From Archivesica marissinica (Eukaryota > Mollusca > Bivalvia > Venerida > Vesicomyidae): a stretch of DNA of 64,000 bases. This document shows positions 1-14,200 of the stretch, piece by piece. The translations under genes and the position numbers were made by a program. The stretch is from contig CM026398.1 of assembly GCA_014843695.1 (NCBI GenBank), positions 14,863,391-14,927,390 of the forward strand, written 5' to 3'. The notes under the pieces were generated by a model. It searched no databases and had not been told where the DNA came from. It worked only from the letters and a program-made list of their open reading frames with translations. The first letter of the stretch is position 1. Each line of letters opens with the position of its first letter.

Positions 1-95
1 AAACGAAAACATTCAGCAATAGCAAGTCCAATTACAATAACAAATCACTAATGCTTATAACGTTTATACTAAATTTAAATTACTACTAAGTGTTG

Positions 96-1978
96 ATTCG
101 AAATATGGCATATAGATGGTCTATGTGATTTAGAAATATGGCATATAGATGGTCTATGTGATTTAGAAATATGGCGTATAGATGGTCTATGTGATTTAGA
201 AATATGGCATATAGATGGTCTATGTGATTTAGAAATATGGCATATAGATGGTCTATGTGATTTAGAAATATGGCATATAGATGGTCTATGTGATTTAGAA
301 ATATGGCATATAGATGGTCTATGTGATTTAGAAATATGGCATATAGATGGTCTATGTAATTTAGAAATATGGCATATAGATGGTCTATGTAATTTAGAAA
401 TATGGCATATAGATGGTCTATGTGATTTAGAAATATGGCATATAGATGGTCTATGTGATTTAGAAATTATGGCATTTAGATGGTCTATGTGATTTAGAAA
501 TATGGCATATAGATGGTCTGTGATTTAGAAATATGGCATATAAGATGGTCTATGTAATTTAGAAATATGGCATATAGATGGTCTATGTGATTTAGAAATA
601 TGGCGTATAGATGGTCTATGTGATTTAGAAATATGGCATATAGATGGTCTATGTGATTTAGAAATATGGCATATAGATGGTCTATGTGATTTAGAAATAT
701 GGCATATAGATGGTCTATGTGATTTAGAAATATGGCATATAGATGGTCTATGTGATTTAGAAATATGGCATATAGATGGTCTATGTGATTTAGAAATATG
801 GCATATAGATGGTCTATGTGATTTAGAAATATGGCATATAGATGGTCTATGTAATTTAGAAATATGGCATATAGATGGTCTATGTAATTTAGAAATATGG
901 CATATAGATGGTCTATGTGATTTAGAAATATGGCATATAGATGGTCTATGTGATTTAGAAATATGGCATATAGATGGTCTATGTAATTTAGAAATATGGC
1001 ATATAGATGGTCTATGTGATTTAGAAATATGGCATATAGATGGTCTATGTGATTTAGAAATATAGCATATAGATGGTCTATGTGATTTAGAAATATGGCA
1101 TATAGATGGTCTATGTGATTTAGAAATGTGGCATATAGATGTTCTATGTAATTTAGAAATATGGCATATAGATGGTCTGTGATTTAGAAATATGGCATAT
1201 AGATGGTCTATGTGATTTAGAAATATGGCATATAGATGGTCTATGTAATTTAGAAATATGGCATATAGATGGTCTATGTGATTTAGAAATATGGCATATA
1301 GATGGTCTATGTGATTTAGAAATATAGCATATAGATGGTCTATGTGATTTAGAAATATGGCATATAGATGGTCTATGTGATTTAGAAATGTGGCATATAG
1401 ATGTTCTATGTAATTTAGAAATATGGCATATAGATGGTCTGTGATTTAGAAATATGGCATATAGATGGTCTATGTGATTTAGAAATATGGCATATAGATG
1501 GTCTATGTAATTTAGAAATATGGCATATAGATGGTCTATGTGATTTAGAAATATGGCATATAGATGGTCTATGTAATTTAGAAATATGGCATATAGATGG
1601 TCTATGTGATTTAGAAATATGGCATATAGATGGTCTATGTAATTTAGAAATATGGCATATAGATGGTCTATGTGATTTAGAAATTATGGCATTTAGATGG
1701 TCTATGTGATTTAGAAATATGGCATATAGATGGTCTGTGATTTAGAAATATGGCATATAGATGGTCTATGTGATTTAGAAATTATGGCATTTAGATGGTC
1801 TATGTGATTTAGAAATATGGCATATAGATGGTCTGTGATTTAGAAATATGGCATATAGATAGTCTATGTAATTTAGAAATATGGCATATAGATGGTCTAT
1901 GTGATTTAGAAATATGGCATATAGATGGTCTATGTAATTTAGAAATATGGCATATAGATGGTCTATGTGATTTAGAAA
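96..1978. repeat. 33-bp minisatellite, about 57 copies
   Basis: Unit starts gatttagaaatatggcat and ends gatggtctatgt. The main variation is g/a at the first base, with a few indel units. A block of about 260 bp (near 1052 and 1312) is itself duplicated. Since 33 is a multiple of 3, a plus frame stays open through parts of it. Intronic to the cadherin gene. Bases 1-95 show nothing recognisable. Confidence 0.97.
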
Positions 1979-2038
1979 TTCAGAGCACCCTCAATAACAT
2001 TCACGATGTGGAAACAAGTTCATTCTTGAACAACGTAC

Positions 2039-2245
2039 CCATATTTCCACTTATAATCGTGTATGTATTAATGTCTTTATTCGGGATCTCAGCATCAGCA
2101 TCTGTACATGTGATCTGAGCAACAGAAGTGGTCATCGTTGCATCTTCGCTAACTGTCGCCCAGTATGTTGCCTGGCTACACGTAGGTGCAACGTCATTCT
2201 CGTCAGTAACGGTTACTGTGAGCGAATACGTTGCCGACAGAGCAC
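2039..2245 (-). CDS. Cadherin exon 19: start of Cys-EC (207-bp module exon)
   Basis: It reads ALSATYSLTVTVTDENDV, PTCSQATYWATVSEDA, QITCTDADAEIPNK, TIISGNM. Acceptor atttctag, donor gtacgt. It has the same length and phases as exon 15. The 33-bp array begins about 60 bp into the next intron. A partner 153-type exon is expected beyond the left edge. Confidence 0.9.
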
Positions 2246-5200
2246 CTAGAAATTAAATTAGTACTATCAAAAACTGTTGAAACAATAGAGCAATAGAGGT
2301 TGCCACCGTTGCGTGCTCACTAACTGTCGCCCGGTATGTTGGTTGGCTACACATAGGCGTGGCATCATTCTCGTCAATAACGGTGACGGTGAGGAAATAC
2401 ATTGCCGACAGAGCATCTACAGATAGAGAATATTAGGTTACTGTCTTATCAATTTTAATTTATTAGGCGAGTCGGAGAAAAAATACAAGGCGAGGCTCTG
2501 CCTACATTCTTCTTGTATGTTATCCTACATTCTGAGTGTGCACCCGACACAAAAACAAACAAACTAGCCATGACAGCTTACAAACTCGCTACGCACTTGG
2601 TAATATGTTGCGCATTGATATTTCCATTTATATCCACGGTTAGCCCTATGACGTCACGAAAGCTTTATTAGGCACCGACTAATAAAGCAAAATTTATTAG
2701 GCAGGCCTTTTTTGTACGTTATTTCGCATGAAGGTAGGATAAATTAATTTTAGTAACCAATGTTAAAAACAATTGACACACAAAACTTTACATGTTTCAA
2801 TTAAATGTGAATTATTTAAAACTTAAACTAGTAATCAAATGTGTAATAAATTGCATGTAGATAATTTCAGTTTTCCACATGATTATATTATCTAAAAATA
2901 AAAAAGTTTAAACTTTATTTATTTTACAACGATTGCGATACAAGCTTTAACAACTTATATTAATCACTCTTGTTGATGCAGATGAAAGCGTAAATGTGAT
3001 CATTCGTGTGGGAGGAAACCGGAGCACCCGGAGAAAACCCACCTGCCCGATATGGCGATAACGTGCCATCTCATATACTTCTCGGTACGAGGATCAAACC
3101 CGGGGCGGATTGGAGAGAAACGAGAGTGCTAACCACTGCGCCAATCGGAAAACCAATTTATGAAAGCTGCCATGTCTTTTGTAAAATGTCTTGCTATTTA
3201 TAAATCGCACTAGACATTATTTGTCAATATATAAGATACGATCGATAACTGACACCTACTTGGATTTGTACCGGCATCTGTTGCAAGGATCGTTATCTCG
3301 TACTCATTCTGTGACTCTCTATCAAGTGTTCCACTCGTAGTTACCAAACCGGATGTTGGGTCTATAGTAAACAAACCATCGCCACTGTTTGTAATGGTTG
3401 ATATACTGTAGGTTATATCGCCATCATCTCCTGCATCTGTGTCAGTAGCATTTACTTCATCAACACTTGTACCAGTCACTGAGTTCTCCGCTATACTCAC
3501 AACATTTGTTGCTGGTATCAATGCTGGAGCATGTTCATTTATGTTTGCTATTTCTATAGCTATCGATACCGTTCCGGTATTACCCCCAGAATCGACAGCT
3601 TGTGCAACGAGAATGTAATTCGTTAAACCAGTGTCATAATCTAGATTTACGATATTATTTACAACAATATCTCCGTTAGCATCAATCCGGAATATATTGT
3701 CACTGTTTCCGCTTGCAAAACTGAACGTAAATGTTGAATCGTCAATATCTGTAACAGTGACAGTAGTAACTGTTGTTCCAGTTGGTGAATCTTCCTCTAC
3801 AGATCCAGTGTAAACACCTGGGTTGAAAGTGGGAATTCCGTCATTGGTGTTTGTTACAGATATTGTCACAGATTCTGTTGCAGTGTTTGTATCATCTGAC
3901 GCTTCAACTGTAAGTGTTATAGTTTTTGAAACAAGGCTGTCGTAATCAACAGCAGTTGTCATATGTATCTGCCCGGAATTTGTATCTATTTGGAAGTAAG
4001 TGTTGGAAGGGTTTAGCTTATACTTGACGGTGTCTGTTCCGTCAGTATCCGTGGCAGTGACAATGTAGACAACAGTTCCAACTGATGTTGCTTCAGCGAC
4101 GTTTGTTGTATACGGTGTACTTTGGAACACTGGTGAAGCCTCATTTACATCTGTTATATCAAGCTGTACGGTTGCTGTAGATGTCAATGGCGGTGTACCA
4201 CCATCATTCACTCTTAGCAATATACTGTATGTTTTTGTTGACTCATAGTCCAAAGTTGTAGATGCAGACGTCGTTATATCGCCGGCTGCGTCGATGGCGA
4301 ACAATGTACTTGATGTGTCACCATTTACAGATATAACCGCATAGGTCAACGCAGCATTGATCGCTGAATCGGCATCGGTGCATGTCAGTGAAGCAATACT
4401 GGTGGAACCGGATGTGTCTTCCGCAAATTGAACGGATTGTAACACTGGTGTACAGGAAGGAGTGTTATCATTCGTGTCGGTTATTGTAATCGAAACGGTT
4501 GTGCTTCCAGTGAGAGATAGCGCTCCGTCATTGTCTCTGCCTTCTATTTCTAGAACATGAGGATTCAACAAATCTGTTTCATAATCAATCCCAGCTACAA
4601 TCTTTATTTCACCACTAGCACTGTCGATGTCAAAGTTGACACTATCCGTTGTTAATACATATGTGACTGCACCTACAATTTGAATAATAGTATGCATTTG
4701 TGAAACATTATAATTCATGCTTTTCGAAACCTCATATAATCTCTATTTAATCCTTTCCTTCATAGAGATTTAGGTTAATATACATGTACTATTATATCTC
4801 CATAAAAACGACAGCCATTTACCTATCATGCAGTGGATAAGTAGTCGCCATATCTATCCCACCTCCATAGATATTACTGGGACTACATGAGATTTAGGTT
4901 AATATACTATTATATCTCCATACAAACGACAGCCATTTAGCTATCATGCAGTGGATAAGTAGTCGCCATATCTATCCCACCTCCATAGATATTACTGGGA
5001 CTACATGAGATTTAGGTTAATATACTATTATATCTCCATACAAACGACAGCCATTTAGCTATCATGCAGTGGATAAGTAGTCGCCATATCTATCCCACCT
5101 CCATAGATATTACTGGGATTACATGAGATTTAGGTTAATATACTATTATATCTCCATACAAATGACAGCCATTTAGCTATCATGCAGTGGATAAGTAGTC

Positions 5201-8200
5201 GCCATATCTATCCCACCTCCATAGATATTACTGGGACTACATGAGATTTAGGTTAATATACTATTATATCTCCATACAAACGACAGCCATTTAGCTATCA
5301 TGCAATGGATAAGTAGTCGCCATATCTATCCCACCCCCATAGATATTACTGGGACTACATGAGATTCCGGCCTTTATTATGAACATTGGTTTGGCTATTA
5401 CATTGTCAATGTATGTCGTATTGGTAATGGTATCAAGAGGTGTTTCTATGAGGGAAAGGGTTAAGCAATTATCTTAAAATAATGTGAAATTACTTGCCTG
5501 TTACACATATTGCTAAATCTATGATGTAGCTAATGAAACGACATCACCCTGGATACTCTTTATAGGCGGGTTTGGAAATCAGTATCTTTTACAAACATAT
5601 TAAATGTCTTTAAGTTAATCAAATGAAACTGTCCGATTAGCGTAGTGGTTAGCACGCTCGTTTCTCACCAAAGCGATCCTCGGACCGGGAAGTATGTGAG
5701 ATGGTACGATGGTCGCCAGGTCGGACAGGTGGGTTTTCTCCGGGTACTCCGATTTCCACCCACATGAATGACCAGATATACGTTTTCATCCGAGCCAACG
5801 AGAGTGATTAATATAAGTTGTTAAAACTTGCTTCGCAATGTAATATAAATAAATTTAAAAAACAAAAAACTGTATGGTATACCAGCATTCCCACTGTCAT
5901 CATCGATTGCAGAAACCGTGCCCACTACGTTGCCTACAGCTGCGTCTTCTGCTGCTATCACATGGTATGGATTTAACACAAATGTCGGTTTATTGTCATT
6001 GACATCTGCAATATAACATAACTGACTAATTAACAAGGAAAACTGTAATAATGCTACAGTTTGATAGCATTTTAAATTTTCATTTCTAATATTTCTTAAT
6101 CTTGATCATGCTTACCGGTAAGAATCGTTATGTAATAAATTAAAGTATGCGCATTCGCCGGAGTTTGAGCCCCGCAGGAGCCATTACGATTGTGCCCTTA
6201 GGCAAGGCATTTCAATTCCACATTGCCTCTTCTCTCTCCTTCATAGAGATGGATTCCATCAAGAATGAGGTCTCGAGAGTGATTAATATAAGTTGAAAGA
6301 ACTTGTTTCACAATCGAGCTAAATAAATTTGTATAAACTAATTATTCGTTATATTGTTTTACGCCTGCATCAGCACCATTTTGGGCTATATCGCCGGCGG
6401 GCAGTTTACCTAACAACACATTTCCTCGGAAGGCTCCAGCGGTTAAACAGTACTTGGGTGCACCAACCTCAGTAAGAAACTGCCAACTTTTTCATATAAA
6501 TGAGACACGGCCTGAGCGGGGCTCGAACCCATGACCATCAGTGATGATAGGTTACAGTGGTATACAAGTCAGCGACATTAACCACTCGACCACGGAGGCG
6601 GACTGTATAAACTAATGTATGCGCATATTCATATCATACAAATAGATGTATAGATATATTTTCTTAGAAAAAAAAAAGTATTATACCTATTAGTTCATCG
6701 AATTACATGAAACAAATTACATTAATATAGTTAGTGCTGTAGCACATTCTGATACATATATACAATATATACACCGTCTCCATGGCCTAGTGGTTAAGGC
6801 ATCCGCCTACGGAGCGGGAGATCGAAGGTTCGAATTTCGTCAGGGGTTCGTTCTGATATGGCCGGATGGTGAGCCGCCAGCTAGTTAAATAATGGTTACC
6901 GATTGCCTACCAGCCTGGCGCCGGGCATACAAGCATAGGATTCGGGAAGTACTGATGTTCATAGAAAGAGGTGTCTCATAAGTCAAAAATGGCTGGCCCT
7001 TTTAAATAGGGGTGACACTATAATAAACAAACACTTATATATGATGATTTAGCGAAATATCAGACAATACAGCAAACATGATACTTACACATATGAAATA
7101 ATAAGAAAGATTTTTATAAATGTAAATATTATAATACAAATACATACATAGCATTCAAATTTATATAAAATTAAAAATTATTCTATTGCGCTTCACAATT
7201 ACAGATGTAATTTTAAACATTTACCATACACATGACAATAATATATGGAAATATAAATAAAAAATTTACGATTCTAGTAATTGGTTACATTATATATGTT
7301 ATATTTCGGGTTTTACGCCTGCATCAGCACCATTTCGGTGCAGTTTACTTAACAACACCTTTCCTGGGCAGGCTCCAACGGTTAACCAGTACTTGGGTGC
7401 ACCAACCTCCGCAAGAAACTGCCAACTTTTATCATATAAATGAGACACGGCCTGAGCGGGGCTCGAACCCGTGACCATCAGTGATGATAGGTTACAGTAG
7501 TATACAAGTCAGCGACCGTAACCACTCGACCACGGAGGCGGACAGTAATTGGTTACACATATAATTATATATACATGACTTGCCAAACAATAAGTTTTCT
7601 AGTTTTGGCATAAATAGTGTTAATGTTAATAATGTATTGAAATAAACTTCTGATTTCAAAAGCCGTAGCAAAATATATACTAACAGGTTTCTAATATAGC
7701 AAAGTTTTCACGGTCAGCGCAATATTTGGCATTGTCCAATAGCATGACATTATATATTGCATTTGTATTTCCTTGTATAAAGTACATTCTAATAGAAAGT
7801 GGTACTCATCTTCAAGTTTGTGACAGCATAGGCGTAAGCATTTTCTTTCATTACTATAAAGGCCTAATATGTGTGTGTGTGTTCTACGTTTATTTATCGT
7901 CACTACCGGTTGCCCATATGAGCGACGCCTCCTAAAGAGATTAGTCATTTTAGATTTTTGGAGGATAGTGCAATGATACAGATAGAGACCCATTCCAGAG
8001 TCTCATATGGTTAGTTTAAACAATATTTATTTCTTTGAATATATATGGTCTAGTATACATAATATGTACATACATGTAGGATTGAGGAGAAAGCAACTTG
8101 CTTATATGTCATCTGGTTCTTTTACGTGCACGATGTAAAGCACCGACACGAGACCTTGGTTTAAAGTCCCATCTGAAAGACTGTTAATTTTATTAGGGTC

Positions 8201-11200
8201 AGGCGGGGGATCGAACCTGCTAATATGTAGATACATCACAGCTTGTGGTGTGAAGACAGTGTTATTATAACAGTGCAGTCAATTACCTGATATGGTGACT
8301 GTCACAGTGGTAGTGGTCGTAAGCACTGGAGCACCACTATCGATTACGTCTATCACTAGTGAATATGTCGGAACTGATTCTCTATCCAGTGTATTTACAT
8401 TTGTAATCTCACCAGAGGCAGAAATAACTAAATCACCATCTAAAAATAAAGAATATTCAAATGAGCTGCGTACGCTCAGTTTTAGTTTATTTATATTTCA
8501 TTTCATTCATGTGTAAGCTCATGTGGAAACTACCCAAATATCATGTGGAAACTACCCAAATATCATGTGGAAAATATCCAAATATCATGTGGAAAATACC
8601 CAAATATCATGTGGAAAATACCCAAATATCATGTGGAAAATACCCAAATATCATGTGGAAAATACCCAAATATCATGTGGAAAATACCCAAATATCATGT
8701 GGAAAATATCCAAATATCATGTGGAAAATATCCAAATATCATGTGGAAAATATCCAAATATCATGTGGAAAATACCCAAATATCATGTGGAAAATACCCA
8801 AATATCATGTGGAAAATACCCAAATATCATGTGGAAAATACCCAAATATCATGTGGAAAATACCCAAATATCATGTGGAAAATATCCAAATATCATGTGG
8901 AAAATATCCAAATATCATGTGGAAAATATCCAAATATCATGTGGAAAATACCCAAATGATAATTAATTAGCTATCTATCTTCCCCATATGTTAAACCCCT
9001 TGCGGGGACGTAGACATGTTGCGCGTCAAAACCGCAAAGAAGTTAAAAGTATGAGTAGTTAAAAGCATATATATATCGGTAAGAAAGTAATGAAAAATAA
9101 GTTGGGTTAAGAGTTTAAAAGCAGCTGCGCAGAACAACAGGAACTGGCATGGGCAATACAGCAAACTGGCGTATTGAATTGCTCTATGGTAGGGAGTTGG
9201 ACAATGTCAGGCGGGAGATGGTTCCAATGATAGATTGTTCTTGGAAAAAAGGAAAGCTTGTAATAGTCTGTAGTTGCTGTAATTAACCTATAGCTTAAGG
9301 AATGGCAGTGATGTGCAGGACAGGAGAGGGGATCTAGGTAATTTCAATGGGGATAGCAACAAGATTCGCTACAAGCTACACTTGTATCAGCAATAAGATA
9401 TGTATTGGAATCCTCCGGAGTTGACATAGTATCCACGTCTCAAATGGAATGTCATTTACATAAGAATCACAATTATGGAATTTATATCACGAGCTTAACG
9501 ATAAACCGGACAAACATCATCAATGTGAATGTTCGGTTTGCATGGATTTTACAATGTGAATGTTCAGTTTGCCTGGATTTTACAATGTGAATGTTGGTTT
9601 GCCTGGGTTTTACAATGTGAATGTTGGTTTGCATGGGTTTTACAATGTGAATGTTGGTTTGCATGGATTTTACAATGTGAATGTTCGGTTTGCATGGATT
9701 TTACAATGTGAATGTTGGTTTGCATGGATTTTACAATGTGAATGTTGGTTTGCATGGATTTTACAATGGGAATGTTCAGTTTGCATGGATTTTACAATGT
9801 GAATGTTCGGTTTGCATGGATTTTACAATGTGAATGTTCGGTTTGCATGGATTTTACAATGTGAATGTTCAGTTTGCCTGGGTTTTACAATGTGAATGTT
9901 GGTTTGCATGGATTTTACAATGTGAATGTTTGGTTTGCATGGATTTTACAATGTGAATGTTCGGTTTGCATGGATTTTACAATGTGAATGTTCAGTTTGC
10001 CTGGGTTTTACAATGGGAATGTTGGTTTGCATGGATTTTACAATGTGAATGTTGGTTTGCATGGATTTTACAATGGGAATGTTGGTTTGCATGGATTTTA
10101 CAATGGGAATGTTCAGTTTGCCTGGGTTTTACAATGGGAATGTTCAGTTTGCATGGATTTTACAATGTGAATGTTCAGTTTGCATGGATTTTACAATGTG
10201 AATGTTGGTTTGCATGGATTTTACAATGTGAATGTTGGTTTGCATGGATTTTACAATGTGAATGTTCAGTTTGCCTGGGTTTTACAATGTGAATGTTCAG
10301 TTTGCCTGGGTTTTACAATGTGAATGTTGGTTTGCATGGATTTTACAATGTGAATGTTGGTTTGCATGGATTTTACAATGTGAATGTTGGTTTGCATGGA
10401 TTTTACAATGGGAATGTTCAGTTTGCATGGATTTTACAATGTGAATGTTGGTTTGCATGGATTTTACAATGTGAATGTTGGTTTGCATGGATTTTACAAT
10501 GTGAATGTTGGTTTGCATGGATTTTACAATGTGAATGTTGGTTTGCATGGATTTTACAATGGGAATGTTCAGTTTGCATGGATTTTACAATGTGAATGTT
10601 CGGTTTGCATGGATTTTACAATGTGAATGTTCGGTTTGCATGGATTTTACAATGTGAATGTTCAGTTTGCCTGGGTTTTACAATGTGAATGTTGGTTTGC
10701 ATGGATTTTACAATGTGAATGTTGGTTTGCATGGATTTTACAATGGGAATGTTCGGTTTGCATGGATTTTACAATGTGAATGTTCGGTTTGCATGGATTT
10801 TACAATGTGAATGTTCGGTTTGCATGGATTTTACAATGTGAATGTTCAGTTTGCCTGGGTTTTACAATGGGAATGTTCGGTTTGCATGGGTTTTACAATG
10901 TGAATGTTCGGTTTGTATGGGTTGGGATAATAAAATTCCAAGAACATATGAATATGTTCGAAAGTGTTGAAAAATTGAAAATTCTTTCTTCTCCTCCATC
11001 AAGTACTTGAGGCAGATACAACACTATATAAATGAGTGTTTGTGTAAGGTTGACACAGATTTTGTGTGTTTTACCTTTATTTATCGTAGCTACCGGTTGC
11101 CCATATGAGCGACGCCTCCCGAAGTGATTAGTCATTTTAGATATATGGAGGATAGTGCAATGATACAGACAGAGACCCATTCCAGAATCACCTCTGGTTC

Positions 11201-14200
11201 TTTTACGTGTACGACACAAGACCTCAGTTTAACGTCCGATCTGAAAGACTGTTAATTTTATTAGGGTCAGACGGGAGATCAAACCTGCGATCCCTGGACT
11301 ACCAGTCCAGCGTGTTTAACCATTGGACAACAGATCCGTCTGACACGTATTTGTCGAGTACTTTTGGTTAAATATTAATTTGTGGAAGTCGTGATAGTCC
11401 AAAGGTAGCATGTTCGCTTTAGATGTGAAAGGCCCGGAGTTCGAGCCCCACTGGAGCCGTTACGATTGTGCCTTAGGCAAGGTATTTTAATTTCACGTTG
11501 CCTCTTCTCTTTCCCTCGTGACTATAGATTCCATCAGGAATGAGGCCTCGAGAGTGATTAATATAAGTCGTAAGAACTTGTTTCGCAATCGAGCTAAAAT
11601 AAATTTGTATAAACTAAATATTAAGCTTACATTATTTGCTTGTGTTTCGTTTTGGCAAGTACGTTTTTATTGTTGCATGTTAGATATTATATATTACAAT
11701 GTTACTTGGCATATTTGCCATCATGGTTACACAAATGTTGTCTAAGATCTAAATACAACACCGACAAATACATACATGTTTTCCATTATATCTTTATATT
11801 TATCAATTGACTGTTTGTTCTTTGAGTGTGTATAGGGTTATGCATCATTTTGTACACACTCTCCATATACTGTGAATTGGAAACATAACGACCATAACCA
11901 CAAAGAGGAACAGACTGAGGTGATAAGACAGACGGACATGACCTCCATATACTGTGAATTGGAAACATAACGACCATAACCACAAAGAGGAACAGACTGA
12001 GGTGATAAGACAGACAGACATGACCTCCATATACTGTGAATTGGAAACATAACGACCATAACCACAAAGAGGAACAGACTGAGGTGATAAGACAGACGGA
12101 CATGACCTCCATATACTGTGAATTGGAAACATAGCGACCATAACCACAAAGGGGAACAGACTGAGTTGATAAGACAGACAGACAGACATGACCTCCATAT
12201 ACTGTGAATTGGAAACATAACGACCATAACCACAAAGGGGAACAGACTGAGGTGATAAGACAGACAGACAGACATGACCTCCATATACTGTGAATTGGAA
12301 ACATAGCAACCATAACCACAAAGGGGAACAGACTGAGTTGATAAGACAGACAGACAGACATGACCTCCATATACTGTGAATTGGAAACATAACGACCATA
12401 ACCACAAAGGGGAACAGACTGAGGTGATAAGACAGACGGACATGACCTCCATATACTGTGAATTGGAAACATAGCAACCATAACCACAAAGGGGAACAGA
12501 CTGAGTTGATAAGACAGACAGACAGACAGACATGACCTCCATATACTGTGAATTGGAAACATAATGACCATAACCACAAAGGGGAACAGACTGAGTTGAT
12601 AAGACAGACAGACATGACCTCCATATACTGTGAATTGGAAACATAACAACCATAACCACAAAGGGGAACAGACTGAGTTGATAAGATAGACGGACATGAC
12701 CGCCATATACTATGAATTGGAAACATAATGACCATAGCCACAAAGGGGAACAGACTGAGTTGATAAGACAGACGGACATGACCTCCATATACTGTGAATT
12801 GAAACATAATGACCATAACCACAAAGGGGAACAGACTGAGGTGATAAGACAGACGGACATGACCGCCATATACTATGAATTGGAAACATAATGACCATAG
12901 CCACAAAGGGGAACAGACTGAGGTGATAAGACAGACGGACATGACCTCCATATACTGTGAATTGGAAACATAACAACCATAACCACAAAGGGGAACAGAC
13001 TGAGTTGATAAGACAGACGGACATGACCGCCATATACTGTGAATTGGAAACATAACAACCATAACCACAAAGGGGAACAGACTGAGTTGATAAGACAGAC
13101 GGACATGACCGCCATATACTATGAATTGGAAACATAATGACCATAGCCACAAAGGGGAACAGACTGAGTTGATAAGACAGACGGACATGACCTCCATATA
13201 CTGTGAATTGAAACATAATGACCATAACCACAAAGGGGAACAGACTGAGGTGATAAGACAGACGGACATGACCGCCATATACTATGAATTGGAAACATAA
13301 TGACCATAGCCACAAAGGGGAACAGACTGAGGTGATAAGACAGACGGACATGACCTCCATATACTGTGAATTGGAAACATAGCAACCATAACCACAAAGG
13401 GGAACAGACTGAGGTGATAAGACAGACGGACATGACTTACTTGTGTTTCCCGATACTATATTATACGTCGTTATTTCATTGTTTGGACTATTCACATCAT
13501 TGTCTGAACACGTGAGCTGTGCCAGGGAAGTTCCGGTTTCGACACTTTCAGCAGCAGACGCACTATACAATGAGCTAGTACATACAGGAGTCACATCGTT
13601 TACATCACTAACTTGCACAATCAAGTAGTATAATGCTGTTCGGCCACCTGTAATGTATTTGGAATATGTATGGTAATTCTGAAATGGTTGTACATACTCG
13701 TCACAATATCAAGAATCTTGAGTCTTATGAAATTAAAACGTCTACTTATATATCGTTAGTAACCCTTCCGTATACTTTATAAGCATTATGTTTATATCTG
13801 TTACTTAAAATAAGCATATTGAGCTGGGTTATCATCCTAGCACTTGACACAACCCATTTCATTTGAGTGCAATACAAATACAATTATACACTTATATCTG
13901 TCATACAAACCAAAAATCATGAAACAATTGTTTTACGCTCAAACCCTAACATTCATTTCAATTATATAGGTACATACCGTGTTGCTGACATCGTCACGGC
14001 AACATGGCCCGGCATCGTCATGCATTCACTATGTTGTTTTAGTAGTTTACAAACTGAGTTGCTATAAATACTGTCAAGGTTAAATAAACACAGAGACTCT
14101 GTGGTCGAGTGGTTATGGTCGCTAATTTGTATACCACTGTAACCTATCATCACTGAATGTCACGGGTTCGAGCCCCGCTCAGACTGTGTTTCATTTATAT

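Noticed and set aside
96..1978. CRISPR-like array
   Set aside because: Repeats are contiguous with no unique spacers, in a clearly eukaryotic intron.
1434..2118. Plus frames with C-D-L-E-I-W-H-I-D-G-L repeats
   Set aside because: Direct reading of the 33-bp minisatellite; no coding evidence.
11786..13624. Minus-strand frames up to 477 codons, one continuing from exon 15
   Set aside because: Same effect in the 82-bp array; the exon 15 donor gtaagt joins in phase to exon 16.
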